Shown here: one piece after another, positions 6,153 through 13,866 of the stretch
Layout: each line of letters begins with the position of its first letter
Position numbering within the stretch: position 1 is the stretch's first letter
Assembly: GCA_902462495.1 (NCBI GenBank)
Contig: CABQCC010000038.1
Span: 1-14,889, forward strand
DNA length: 14,889 nucleotides
From: an uncultured Eubacterium sp.
Lineage (GTDB): Bacteria; Bacillota; Clostridia; Oscillospirales; Acutalibacteraceae
Reading direction: 5' to 3'
Notes under the pieces: model-generated
Told to the model about the DNA's origin: nothing
The model's input: only the letters and a program-made list of their open reading frames with translations
Databases searched by the model: none
Position numbers and translations under genes: made by a program

Positions 6153-7079
6153 TTATTTAATTTTTACGGTTTTGACTTTTGACCATTTGGTGTACTTGCC
6201 TATTGATTTGCTCTTTGCACGCATACGAACATAAACGGTTTTCTTTGATTTCATTCCGTTGATGGTCATTGAGCCGTAGCGCTCGTCAATATTCTTTGTC
6301 TTTTTGTTCTTGAACTTTTTGCTATAGGAATACTGAAGCTGATAGTTCTTGATGTTCGGCTGTGAATTCCAACTGATTTTGACAGCCTTTTTCTTTGGAG
6401 AAGTAACCTTGACGGTTGGTGCTTTGAGCGCCGGAGCTTTGACTCCCACAAGGCTTGGCTTGACGGTGCCGCTGTAATCGATTGTGGCGTCGGTGTAGCC
6501 GTCATTTGCAGGTGACTTGTTTGGGTCAATAACAAAATCACGGAATTCCTGAACCCAATAATATCTGCCGTTTACATAGCAACAAGCAATGCCGATTGCG
6601 CCGTATTCGCCGTTGAGCATATTTCTTCTGTGTCCCTGCTCGTTGTAAAGTTTGTCTTCCTCTTTCCAAAGACCGAAAACATGCTCGGCACTTAAACCGT
6701 AGCCCTCTGTCCACGCAATGTTTTCACCGCAGGTGCCATAATCGTTGAGTGCGGTTTCGGGTCCTTTGCCGTTTGGACGGGTGTGGTCGTACAATTTGGT
6801 GATTTCCGCTGCACGAATCATAGCCGACCTTTCCAAATCGTAGTCGTATTTAAGTGCTTTAACAGCAGGATATTTCACCTTTTTTGAATTAGATTCATCC
6901 CAGCACCACGAACCCGATGTTCTGAATTCGTTGACAAGTGTGAGCATTTTGCGTGCTTCGGTTTGTTCAAACTTTACGGTTACGACCTCTTTGTCTTGGG
7001 CAAAAGCCGTTGCGGAAACTCCGCCGAACATACCGATTGCTAAAACTAATGATAATAAAACGGATAAAGCTTTTTTCAT
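6153..7079 (-). CDS. Secreted CAP (SCP-like) domain protein with C-terminal FN3-like domain
   Basis: The 308-residue product starts at the ATG at 7079, where AAAGGGGG lies seven bases upstream; a longer reading from 7130 adds 17 residues and would spoil the signal peptide. Residues 1-27 are a signal peptide ending AFA. The CAP domain spans about 42-182 with LYDHTRPNG (97-104), CGENIAWTEG (118-126) and GHRRNMLNGEYGAIGIA (149-165), including the His and Glu positions that form the family's usual cavity. A basic fibronectin type III-like domain follows (about 218-307), with the IKNYQLQYS and VYVRMRAKS strands and 'YTKWSKVKTV'. There is no lipobox or sorting signal, so it is probably released or held by charge. 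Bacterial CAP proteins have no agreed general function; wall association is plausible. It stands alone between convergent trxA and the upstream terminator. Confidence 0.88.
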   Translation of the reverse strand: MKKALSVLLSLVLAIGMFGGVSATAFAQDKEVVTVKFEQTEARKMLTLVNEFRTSGSWCWDESNSKKVKYPAVKALKYDYDLERSAMIRAAEITKLYDHTRPNGKGPETALNDYGTCGENIAWTEGYGLSAEHVFGLWKEEDKLYNEQGHRRNMLNGEYGAIGIACCYVNGRYYWVQEFRDFVIDPNKSPANDGYTDATIDYSGTVKPSLVGVKAPALKAPTVKVTSPKKKAVKISWNSQPNIKNYQLQYSYSKKFKNKKTKNIDERYGSMTINGMKSKKTVYVRMRAKSKSIGKYTKWSKVKTVKIK

Positions 7080-7138
7080 AAAAAAACCCCCTTTTTTTAT
7101 ATAATAACATACTATTAATAAAAAATCCACTATATTAC

Positions 7139-7172
7139 AAAAAATGTAGGCAAAACTAAATCTGCCTACATT
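7139..7172 (-). terminator. Intrinsic terminator after hpt
   Basis: On the minus strand AATGTAGGCA (7163-7172) pairs perfectly with TGCCTACATT (7143-7152) across a 10-base loop, and the stem runs into a six-base T tract (7139-7144). It starts about 30 bases past the hpt stop and ends the purine salvage unit, separating it from the CAP gene. Confidence 0.85.
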
Positions 7173-7202
7173 CTTACTTTTTATAATCTGTCTATTTTGC
7201 GA

Positions 7203-7748
7203 TTATTCGTAAATTTCTCTTTTAAGTGAGCCGATATACGGAATGTTGCGGTATTCCTGGTCATAGTCGAGTCCGTAACCGACAACGAATTCGTCAGGCA
7301 CATCACAGCCGACATAATCAGGGTGAATGTCAACAACTCTGCGTTCAGGCTTGTCAAGAAGTGTCACGATTGAAATGCTGTTTGCACCTCTTGCAGAAAG
7401 CATTTTGCTGACATATTCAAGAGTTCTGCCCGAATCGAGAATATCCTCAACAAGCAAAACATCATAGCCTGCAAGGTCGATGTCGATATCCTTGATAATC
7501 TTTACCGCACCTGATGAACGAGTGCCGCCGCCGTAACTTGAAACTGCAAGAAAGTCGAGTTTAAGCGGCAAATCGATATATCTTGTAAGGTCTGCCAAGA
7601 AATAAATCGAGCCTTTGAGAATGCCGACAACGAGGAGGTTTTTGCCCTCGAAATCCTTTGTGATTTGTGCACCGAGGCGAGCGTTGATTGCTTCAAGTTC
7701 CTCTTTGGTGACAAGCACTTTTTCAATATTATCGTCAAGATTAGCCAT
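7203..7748 (-). CDS. hpt: Hypoxanthine phosphoribosyltransferase
   Basis: This 181-residue cytoplasmic enzyme is predicted to join hypoxanthine (and usually guanine) to PRPP, giving IMP or GMP. The PRPP loop VLLVEDILDSGRTL is at 97-110 with the paired acidic residues Glu101 and Asp102. The SYGGG flexible-loop start is at 71-75 and LLDKPERR at 130-137. The base-binding region DEFVVGYGLDYDQEYRNIPYIG lies near the C-terminus, as in bacterial Hpt proteins. AAAAGGAG precedes the ATG at normal spacing. It is 26 bases after nupQ on the same strand and is followed by a strong terminator, so it is the last gene of the nucleoside uptake operon and handles purine bases released from imported nucleosides. 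Confidence 0.95.
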   Translation of the reverse strand: MANLDDNIEKVLVTKEELEAINARLGAQITKDFEGKNLLVVGILKGSIYFLADLTRYIDLPLKLDFLAVSSYGGGTRSSGAVKIIKDIDIDLAGYDVLLVEDILDSGRTLEYVSKMLSARGANSISIVTLLDKPERRVVDIHPDYVGCDVPDEFVVGYGLDYDQEYRNIPYIGSLKREIYE

Positions 7749-7774
7749 AGTAATCTCCTTTTATCAATTAATAT

Positions 7775-8767
7775 TTATCGTTCTTCTCTGAAATAAGACA
7801 ATCCGAGGGCGGCAGGACCTTGATCCTCTTTCTTCTTTCTTACGCTGACAAGAATAAGAACAAGAATTGTAACAACATAAGGAATCATCTTGAAAAGTTC
7901 CTGTGTTCGGAGTGCGCTCGGAACATAGAGATAAACAATGTAAAGTCCGCCGAAAACGATTGAACCGAGAATACTCATATTCGGCTTCCACACAGCGAAG
8001 ATAACGAGTGCGATTGCAAGCCAGCCTCTGTCGCCGAAGCCGTCATTTGACCACACGCCGTTTGCATAGTCCATAACATAGTAAAGACCGCCGAGACCTG
8101 CGATAACAGAGCCGATACCTGTTGCGATATACTTTGTTTTTTCAACATTAATGCCTGCTGCGTCGGCAGTTGCAGGGTTTTCGCCTACTGCACGGAGATG
8201 CAAGCCGACCCTTGTCTTGTTGAGCACATATGAGCAAACAAGAGCAATGACGATTGCAAGATATGCCAAAAATCCATAGCTCAAAAACAACTTGCCGAAC
8301 CAACCTGTTGTTTCCGCAACAGGGAGAGTTTTGCTGAAATAAGCAGAAGTTGTTGAAAGAGCAACCGACGGAACATCTGCGCCTGTAAGCTTGATGAGCG
8401 AACCGCCGAAGAAGTTGCCGAAGCCTGTGCCGAAAGTTGTGAGTGCAAGACCCGTTACATTTTGGTTAGCCTTGAGGGTTACGGTGAGGAATGAATAAAT
8501 CATACCTGCGATGAGCGAACCCAAGATACAAGAAATAAGCGGAATAAAAATTGCAAGAAAGCCGTTGGCGTCTGCCTTGTCGGTGAGTGAATTTTCGTAG
8601 AAAAACGCACCGATAACGCCACTCATACCGCCGATATACATAATGCCGGGAATACCGAGATTGAGGTTGCCCGATTTTTCTGTAATAATTTCACCTGTTG
8701 AGCCGAACAAAAGCGGAATGCCCTGCATAATGGCTCTGTGAAGAAAAGTAATCAAAGTTGCAAACAT
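7775..8767 (-). CDS. nupQ: Nucleoside ABC transporter permease (NupQ type)
   Basis: This 330-residue integral membrane protein of the BPD_transp_2 (RbsC/NupQ) permease family has about eight to ten hydrophobic segments. The N-terminal stretch GIPLLFGSTGEIITEKSGNLNLG, followed by a glycine-rich helix, is the hallmark of the NupQ/YufQ branch. The coupling region includes RAVGENPATADAAGINVEKTKYIA, which should touch the ATPase. The C-terminus is short and basic (SVRKKKED...). Its AGGAGG lies within the last codons of nupP, and one base separates the two genes, indicating translational coupling. With NupP it should form the membrane channel for nucleosides bound by NupN. Confidence 0.92.
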   Translation of the reverse strand: MFATLITFLHRAIMQGIPLLFGSTGEIITEKSGNLNLGIPGIMYIGGMSGVIGAFFYENSLTDKADANGFLAIFIPLISCILGSLIAGMIYSFLTVTLKANQNVTGLALTTFGTGFGNFFGGSLIKLTGADVPSVALSTTSAYFSKTLPVAETTGWFGKLFLSYGFLAYLAIVIALVCSYVLNKTRVGLHLRAVGENPATADAAGINVEKTKYIATGIGSVIAGLGGLYYVMDYANGVWSNDGFGDRGWLAIALVIFAVWKPNMSILGSIVFGGLYIVYLYVPSALRTQELFKMIPYVVTILVLILVSVRKKKEDQGPAALGLSYFREER

Positions 8768-8768
8768 A

Positions 8769-9881
8769 TTACTTTACCTCCTTTTTTGATGAAGTGCGGA
8801 ACTGCAATTTGTAGTTGATGAAGAATTCACTGCCGATAATAAAGAACAAAATTATACCGGTAATGATTTCCGAAAAGCTCTGATTAAGACCGAAAATCAT
8901 TGAGATTTGGTCTGCGCCTGCTTCGAGGAACACCAAAAGCAATGAGGTCAAAATCATATAAATAGGATTGAACTTTGCAAGCCACGATACCATAATTGCG
9001 GTGAAGCCTCTGCCGTCGGCAGTTGTGGTTGAGATTGTGTGGTCTGTACCGCCTACAAGGAGAAGTCCTGCGATACCGCACACAGCACCCGAAAGTGCCA
9101 TAGTTCTCAAAATAACTTTTTTAACATTGATACCGATATATCTTGCGGTGTTTTCCGACTCGCCGACTACTGAAATTTCGTAGCCGTGCTTTGAATATTT
9201 GAGATAGATGTACATTGCAATTGTGATTGCAAGAACAATCAAGATATTGAGGAGATAGGTTTTATCCCCGATTACAGGAAGCCAACCTGCCTCTGTTTCA
9301 CGGTTGATGATGCCGATTTTGCCTGCACCCTTTGGATTTTCCCAAAGCATACAGAAATACGAAACAAGCTGAATTGCAACATAGTTCATCATAAGAGTGA
9401 ACAAGGTTTCGTTTGTGTTGAAGCTTGCCTTAAACACGGCAGGAATGAGTGCCCAAAGAGCACCTGCAACAACGGAAGCAACAATCATAATGATGATGAG
9501 AAGTGCGTTTGGCACTTTGTTGCCAAGGAGCACCATACAAGCGGTTGTTGCCAAACCGCCGATAAGCACCTGACCCTCACCGCCGATGTTCCAAAATCTC
9601 ATTTTGAACGCAGGGGTGAGCGCAAGCGAAACGCAAAGGAGCATTGCAAGGTTTTGGAGAAGTTTCCACACCTTTCTGCTTGAACCGAATGCGCCCTCAA
9701 ACATTGTGGCGTACACGCTGATTGGATTTTCGCCTGTGAGGAGCATTGTGATAATGCCCGAAAAAACGAGTGCAAGGAGTATCGCAATAATTCTGATTGC
9801 CCAGGATTTTGCCTTTGACACTCCGTCCCTTTTGACTATATGAAAAAGAGGTTCACGCACGGTTGAATTATTCTTTGCCAT
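8769..9881 (-). CDS. nupP: Nucleoside ABC transporter permease (NupP type)
   Basis: This 370-residue integral membrane protein is the second permease of the importer, also BPD_transp_2. It begins with a basic cytoplasmic leader (about 1-25) before the first hydrophobic segment. The conserved AFKMRFWNIGGEGQVLIGG segment lies near 105-125, and the later VVGESENTARYIGINVKKVI segment is the probable coupling helix contacting the ATPase. The end, INYKLQFRTSSKKEVK, is basic. The start overlaps the last 14 bases of the ATPase gene, with GGGAGG upstream, a typical coupled arrangement. The order ATPase, NupP, NupQ matches the B. subtilis nupNOPQ (yufNOPQ) locus. The substrate range, likely purine and perhaps pyrimidine nucleosides, is inferred from that match and from hpt and xpt nearby. 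Confidence 0.92.
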   Translation of the reverse strand: MAKNNSTVREPLFHIVKRDGVSKAKSWAIRIIAILLALVFSGIITMLLTGENPISVYATMFEGAFGSSRKVWKLLQNLAMLLCVSLALTPAFKMRFWNIGGEGQVLIGGLATTACMVLLGNKVPNALLIIIMIVASVVAGALWALIPAVFKASFNTNETLFTLMMNYVAIQLVSYFCMLWENPKGAGKIGIINRETEAGWLPVIGDKTYLLNILIVLAITIAMYIYLKYSKHGYEISVVGESENTARYIGINVKKVILRTMALSGAVCGIAGLLLVGGTDHTISTTTADGRGFTAIMVSWLAKFNPIYMILTSLLLVFLEAGADQISMIFGLNQSFSEIITGIILFFIIGSEFFINYKLQFRTSSKKEVK

Positions 9882-11418
9882 CTGTGTTTACCTCCCTTTC
9901 AACGCTTTTGGTCATCAAAAGACCGATTTCTTCCTTAGTAGCGGTTTTGCCGTCTACAACTCCGGTGATAACACCTGAGTTAATAACCATAATTCTGTCG
10001 CACAGCTCGATGAGAACATCCAAATCCTCACCGACGAAAATAACGGCTGTGCCCTTTTCTTTTTGTTCAGAAAGCAATCCGTAAATGGTGTATGACGAGT
10101 TGATGTCAAGACCTCTTACGGGATAAGCAACCATAAGAACCTTTGGACCTAACGCAATTTCTCTGCCGACAAGAACCTTTTGAACATTACCGCCCGAAAG
10201 TCGTCTTACGGGAGTTGATGCACTCGGAGTGACAACCTCAAGTTTTTCGATAATATCATCTGCCAAATGTTTCGGCTCTTTTCTGCTGAGGAATGCGGTT
10301 TTTCCGCCCTTGTACGAACGGAGCATCATATTGTCAACAATGTCCATATTGCCGACAAGACCCATACCGAGTCTGTCCTCCGGAACGAACGAAAGAGCAA
10401 TGCCGAGTTTTCTGATTTCTCTCGGTGATTTGCCGACAAGCTGTTGCGGACCTAAATCATCGGGCTTGTACAAAATGCTCGACTTCTTTGTTGTTTGCTG
10501 AAGTCCTGCGATTGATTCGAGCAATTCCTTTTGACCGCAACCGCTGATGCCTGCGATGCCGAGGATTTCGCCGCCGTAAGCCTTGAAACTGACATCGTCA
10601 AGCGCTTTTGTGCCGTCACGCTTGATGACGGTGAGGTGCTCAACATCAAGACGCTCTTTTACATTCTTTGGTTCTTCTCTTATGATATTAAGGTCTACCT
10701 TTTCACCCATCATTGCCTCTGTAAGCGATTGCTCGTTGGCATCCTTTGTGAGCACGGTGTCAACATGCTCGCCCTTGCGGAGAATTGCAACACGGTCGGA
10801 AATTTCCAAAACTTCGTGGAGCTTGTGGGTGATTATGATAATTGATTTACCGTCCTTGCGCATATTGCGAAGAACATCAAATAATTTTTCTGTTTCCTGT
10901 GGGGTAAGAACAGCGGTCGGTTCGTCAAGAATAAGAATATCCGCACCTCTGTAAAGTACCTTGATGATTTCTACGGTCTGCTTTTCGGACACAGACATAT
11001 TGTAGATTTTTTTGTCCAAATCAATGTTAAAGCCATACTTATCCGTGATAGCCTTAACACGCTTTTTTGCCTCTTTGATATTATATTTTTTGCCGTCCTC
11101 TACACCGAGAACTATATTTTCGGTAGCGGTAAAAACATCAACAAGTTTGAAGTGCTGATGAATCATACCTATTTTATACTTAAATGCGTCTTTAGGAGAT
11201 TTAATTACAACCTCATCTCCGTCAACAAAGATTTGACCCTCGTCAGGGAAATAGATGCCGGAAACCATATTCATAAGTGTGGTTTTGCCCGAACCGTTTT
11301 CGCCGAGAATAGCCAAAATCTCTCCGTGGTGAACCACAAGCGAAACATTGTTGTTTGCAACAACCTTGCCGAATCTTTTGGTGACACCCTTTAATTCCAA
11401 AGCTATTTTGTTTTTCAT
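9868..11418 (-). CDS. nupO: Nucleoside ABC transporter ATPase, double-domain (NupO type)
   Basis: This 516-residue protein carries two fused ABC ATPase domains, as in RbsA/NupO. Domain 1 has Walker A GENGSGKT (39-46), a signature-like MSVSEKQ (141-147), Walker B ILILDEP (161-167) and the switch His in ITHK (198). Domain 2 has a degenerate Walker A GISGCGQKE (290-298), a canonical LSGGN signature (407-411) and Walker B VLMVAYP, where Tyr stands in place of the catalytic Glu. One active and one degenerate site is normal for this family, although the partner signature in domain 1 is also divergent. AGAGGT precedes the ATG. It overlaps nupP by 14 bases and follows nupN after a 119-base gap containing a strong hairpin. 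It should power import at the inner face of the membrane. Confidence 0.94.
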   Translation of the reverse strand: MKNKIALELKGVTKRFGKVVANNNVSLVVHHGEILAILGENGSGKTTLMNMVSGIYFPDEGQIFVDGDEVVIKSPKDAFKYKIGMIHQHFKLVDVFTATENIVLGVEDGKKYNIKEAKKRVKAITDKYGFNIDLDKKIYNMSVSEKQTVEIIKVLYRGADILILDEPTAVLTPQETEKLFDVLRNMRKDGKSIIIITHKLHEVLEISDRVAILRKGEHVDTVLTKDANEQSLTEAMMGEKVDLNIIREEPKNVKERLDVEHLTVIKRDGTKALDDVSFKAYGGEILGIAGISGCGQKELLESIAGLQQTTKKSSILYKPDDLGPQQLVGKSPREIRKLGIALSFVPEDRLGMGLVGNMDIVDNMMLRSYKGGKTAFLSRKEPKHLADDIIEKLEVVTPSASTPVRRLSGGNVQKVLVGREIALGPKVLMVAYPVRGLDINSSYTIYGLLSEQKEKGTAVIFVGEDLDVLIELCDRIMVINSGVITGVVDGKTATKEEIGLLMTKSVEREVNTDGKE

Positions 11419-11479
11419 TGTGACCTCTTAAATCATCATAAAAGAATAAATTTTGACATTTTTATACTTCTGTATAAAC

Positions 11480-11523
11480 AACTATACCGTGACGAGGGTA
11501 ATCCCTCGCCACGGAGTGTAGTT
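11480..11523 (-). other. Strong stem-loop between nupN and nupO
   Basis: On the minus strand CCGTGGCGAGGG (11503-11514) pairs with CCCTCGTCACGG (11487-11498) around a four-base loop, 12 pairs with one G-T. An outer AACTA/TAGTT pair (11519-11523 and 11480-11484) extends it. No T tract follows, so it is probably not a full terminator. Such hairpins after the binding-protein gene often protect the upstream mRNA and lower expression of the membrane genes; that role is inferred. Confidence 0.7.
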
Positions 11524-11537
11524 TATTAAAGCGTTAC

Positions 11538-12803
11538 TTAGAATGCTGTGTCGAGCAATTCGATACCGTCTATTTGAATATCGAAGTATGGAGCTGCACG
11601 ATATTCTGATTCGTGGAAGTAACCGTCTGAAACAGCTTCTGTATCAGGGGTGTATTTTTCGTCTGAATCAACATCAGCCATATAGCTTGTGAGGTGACCG
11701 TCAGCGTCTACCTTAGCGTTTACATTCTTGTCCTTTGTTACTGTAACAGTGAATGTTGAAGTATCAAATACATGGATTGTGCCGTCTTCAAGACCCTTCT
11801 TTGCCTTTTCAACTGCTTCTGCTGTGCCGTCAGCTGTTGCCTTTGCACCGAAGTCTGTAAGACATACAGAATTGTCAGCAAGTGTACCGGTCCAGTCAGC
11901 CTCGATTTCCTTGCCCTCTTGAACTGCCTTGATGCAGTGCTCATAGTAAGGAGCCCAGTTGATTCTTGAAGAAACGATGAATGTGTTAGGGCAAGCTGAT
12001 TCTGTTGAACCGTTGTATGAAACGTTTGGAACGCCTGCCTTTTCGCAAGCTGTTGGAGCACCCATTGAGTCAGCGTGCTGTGAAATAACTACGCAACCGT
12101 CGTTGATAAGCTTCTGAGCAGCTTCTTTCTCGGCTGTTTCGTCATACCATGAACCTGTGAATGTAACCTTCATTGTTACTGATGGGCAAACGCTCTTTGC
12201 ACCAAGATAGAATGAAGTGTAGCCTGAAATAACCTCAGCGTAAGTATATGCACCGACATAACCCATCTTAGCCTGGTCAGCAGTAATCTTCTTGTCAGCG
12301 ATCATTTGGTTGAGCTTTTCACCTGCTGCAACACCTGCAAGGTATCTGCCCTCGTAGATTGCAGAGAAAGCGTTGTGGTAGTTTGGAAGGTTCTCTGTGT
12401 GAGCCTTTGTACCTGTTGCGTGAAGGAACTGTACATCTGTGAATTCCTTAGCAGCCTGGATGATGTAGTCCTCGTGACCGAAGCTGTCTGCAAGAATGAG
12501 GTTGCAGCCTTCGTCAACAAGTTCAGCAGCTGCTTCATATGCAGCCTGACCCTCTTCGATGTTGTTCTTCTGAACAAGCTCTACGCCGCAAGCTTCAGCA
12601 GCTTCCTTTGCAGCAGAGATGAAGTTCTTGTCGTAAGTTGAGTTTTCATCATGAAGAGTAATCAAACCGAACTTAACTGTTTTTGCGTCTGATGATTTGT
12701 CTTGAGCGTCATCGTTGCTCTTTGAAGCAGAACAGCCTGCGAAAGCAGCTACTACAAACAAAGCAGCAAGGAGAACAGCCAAAACTTTTTTTGTGAGTTT
12801 CAT
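11538..12803 (-). CDS. nupN: Nucleoside-binding lipoprotein, BMP family (NupN/PnrA type)
   Basis: This 421-residue extracellular lipoprotein is predicted to deliver nucleosides to the NupOPQ importer. The start is set at the ATG at 12803 (MKLTKK...), eight bases after GGAGG; an in-frame ATG at 12818 would place that site inside the gene. The signal peptide ends in the FAGC lipobox with Cys24, followed by a Ser/Lys/Asp linker. The BMP domain shows KFGLITLHDENSTYDKNF, ILADSFGHEDYI, NYHNAFSAIYEGRYLAGVAAG and GYVGAYTYAEVISGY in order, the pattern of the PnrA/Med family. The C-terminal part beyond the BMP core (after about 330) is longer than in PnrA and ends with a Tyr/Asp-rich stretch. It is first of the nup genes; its synonymous codon use leans to optimal codons more than its neighbours, as expected for an abundant protein. 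Confidence 0.92.
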   Translation of the reverse strand: MKLTKKVLAVLLAALFVVAAFAGCSASKSNDDAQDKSSDAKTVKFGLITLHDENSTYDKNFISAAKEAAEACGVELVQKNNIEEGQAAYEAAAELVDEGCNLILADSFGHEDYIIQAAKEFTDVQFLHATGTKAHTENLPNYHNAFSAIYEGRYLAGVAAGEKLNQMIADKKITADQAKMGYVGAYTYAEVISGYTSFYLGAKSVCPSVTMKVTFTGSWYDETAEKEAAQKLINDGCVVISQHADSMGAPTACEKAGVPNVSYNGSTESACPNTFIVSSRINWAPYYEHCIKAVQEGKEIEADWTGTLADNSVCLTDFGAKATADGTAEAVEKAKKGLEDGTIHVFDTSTFTVTVTKDKNVNAKVDADGHLTSYMADVDSDEKYTPDTEAVSDGYFHESEYRAAPYFDIQIDGIELLDTAF

Positions 12804-12896
12804 TTCGTTTTCCTCCATTGAAAAATGATTAAAAATGATTTATATTACAGGCACTATTGCCATATAACCAAATAATAGTTAAATCAAACCGCATAT
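12804..12896 (-). promoter_or_regulatory. nupN leader with possible weak promoter and GGCA-TGCC hairpin
   Basis: The minus strand has TTGGTT 18 bases before TAATAT, a weak sigma-A fit, with the small hairpin GGCA-atag-TGCC between them, where an operator or structure could act. An AT-rich stretch and the ribosome binding site follow. No purine riboswitch core is visible. The nup genes may also be read from the xpt promoter. Confidence 0.3.
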
Positions 12897-12947
12897 GCCT
12901 CCCCTTACAATAAGCGGAGGTGCCGAGTGAAACGAGGCGGTGGGGTT
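12897..12947 (-). repeat. Two-hairpin intergenic repeat, copy 6 (full length)
   Basis: Read on the minus strand: AACCCCACC, a hairpin GCCTCG-tttca-CTCGGC-like stem (five pairs around CCTCG/CGAGG-type bases), then CCTCCGCTT and AAGGGGAGG (one mismatch) with a short loop. It lies 14 bases past the xpt stop, between xpt and nupN, and could weaken or stabilise readthrough. The adjoining GCATATGC (12891-12898) is an eight-base palindrome. Confidence 0.65.
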
Positions 12948-12961
12948 AAGCCTTATAAAGT

Positions 12962-13540
12962 TTAATCTCTGAACACAATTTCGCCCTTATCGGCATCCAT
13001 AGATTCGATGATTGCAAGTGATTCAACACGAATGCCCTCTGCACGAAGCTTGTCACCGCCGTGCTGATAACCCTTTTCGATAACCGTGCCACAGCCGACA
13101 AGTTCCGCACCGCTCTCTTTAACAAGGCTGATTAAGCCATTGAGTGCGTTGCCGATAGCAAGAAAGTCATCAACAATAAGAACTTTATCGCCCGGGTTGA
13201 GGAACTTTTTGCTGACCATAATATTATAGGTTGTGCCGTGAGTGAACGACTCAACAGGAGCTGTGTACACATCACCGGCAATATTCTTTGTTTTGTTTTT
13301 CTTTGCAAATACTAAAGGGCATCCGAACTCCTGTGCTACCATCGCACCGATAGCAATACCCGATGCCTCTATAGTCAGAATTTTATTGACGCCCTCATTT
13401 TGATATAATCTATGAAATTCTTTACCCACTTCTGCCAAGAAGCCGCAATCTATCTGGTGGTTGAGAAAACAATCTACTTTTAGGATGTTACCGGCATAAA
13501 CCTGTCCCTCTTCAAGAATTTTCTTCTTTAACAAATCCAT
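12962..13540 (-). CDS. xpt: Xanthine phosphoribosyltransferase
   Basis: This 192-residue cytoplasmic enzyme is predicted to convert xanthine and PRPP to XMP, feeding guanine nucleotide synthesis. It matches Bacillus Xpt in layout: MDLLKKKILEEG, LKVDCFLNHQID, the TIEASGIAIG segment, a VFAKKNK lysine cluster, the PRPP loop VLIVDDFLAIGNAL (about 120-133) and IEKGYQHG near the end. The start is the ATG at 13540, eight bases after AGGTGG; a GTG at 13552 adds four residues but lies inside that site. Residues and length fit Xpt rather than adenine phosphoribosyltransferase. In bacilli xpt is under a guanine riboswitch, but its leader here is short and shows none. It is followed by a repeat and then the nup operon on the same strand. 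Confidence 0.94.
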   Translation of the reverse strand: MDLLKKKILEEGQVYAGNILKVDCFLNHQIDCGFLAEVGKEFHRLYQNEGVNKILTIEASGIAIGAMVAQEFGCPLVFAKKNKTKNIAGDVYTAPVESFTHGTTYNIMVSKKFLNPGDKVLIVDDFLAIGNALNGLISLVKESGAELVGCGTVIEKGYQHGGDKLRAEGIRVESLAIIESMDADKGEIVFRD

Positions 13541-13574
13541 AGTTACATCCACCTATCTTCTAAATTACACATAT

Positions 13575-13603
13575 ATTCTATATTATAAGGGAACAAAATT
13601 CAA
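13575..13603 (-). promoter_or_regulatory. Sigma-A promoter of xpt
   Basis: On the minus strand TTGAAT (13598-13603) and TAGAAT (13575-13580) are 17 bases apart, ending 34 bases before the xpt ATG. The transcript would begin only about 28 bases before the gene, too close for an aptamer-type riboswitch unless another promoter lies further up. Confidence 0.55.
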
Positions 13604-13698
13604 CAGTTTTTTTACTTTGACACACTTTTTTAACTATTTTATCTATCCGTCACAAAGAAACGCCCAAACTCACACCTTTGTTCGTGCATTTTGTCAAC

Positions 13699-13728
13699 TT
13701 GAAATTTTTTGCCAAAGTGGTGTATTAT
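13699..13728 (+). promoter_or_regulatory. Putative sigma-A promoter of the HAD hydrolase gene
   Basis: TTGAAA (13699-13704) and TATTAT (13723-13728, five of six) are 18 bases apart on the plus strand. The predicted leader of about 130 bases contains repeat copy 5. The rest of the 13604-13866 gap is AT-rich with no other gene. Confidence 0.45.
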
Positions 13729-13776
13729 TAGATTATAGAGTATATATCGGCCTTGTTACAGGGAATTATTGAATAG

Positions 13777-13830
13777 ACCCCACCGTCTGCATATTAACGC
13801 AGAAACCTCCCCTTGATATAAGGAGAGGCT
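13777..13830 (+). repeat. Two-hairpin intergenic repeat, copy 5 (full length)
   Basis: ACCCCACCG leads to a hairpin TCTGC-atattaac-GCAGA (13786-13803), then CCTCCCCTT (13806-13814) and AAGGAGAGG (13820-13828), nine positions with one mismatch. It lies upstream of the HAD gene inside its predicted leader, the only copy found 5' of a gene on the same strand. Confidence 0.7.
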
Positions 13831-13866
13831 CATAAGGTTTGATGATTTATATTTGGAGATGATAAT

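Noticed and set aside
11453..11476. TTGACA followed by TATAAA on the plus strand as an antisense promoter
   Set aside because: The spacing is only 14 bases and no plus-strand gene follows.
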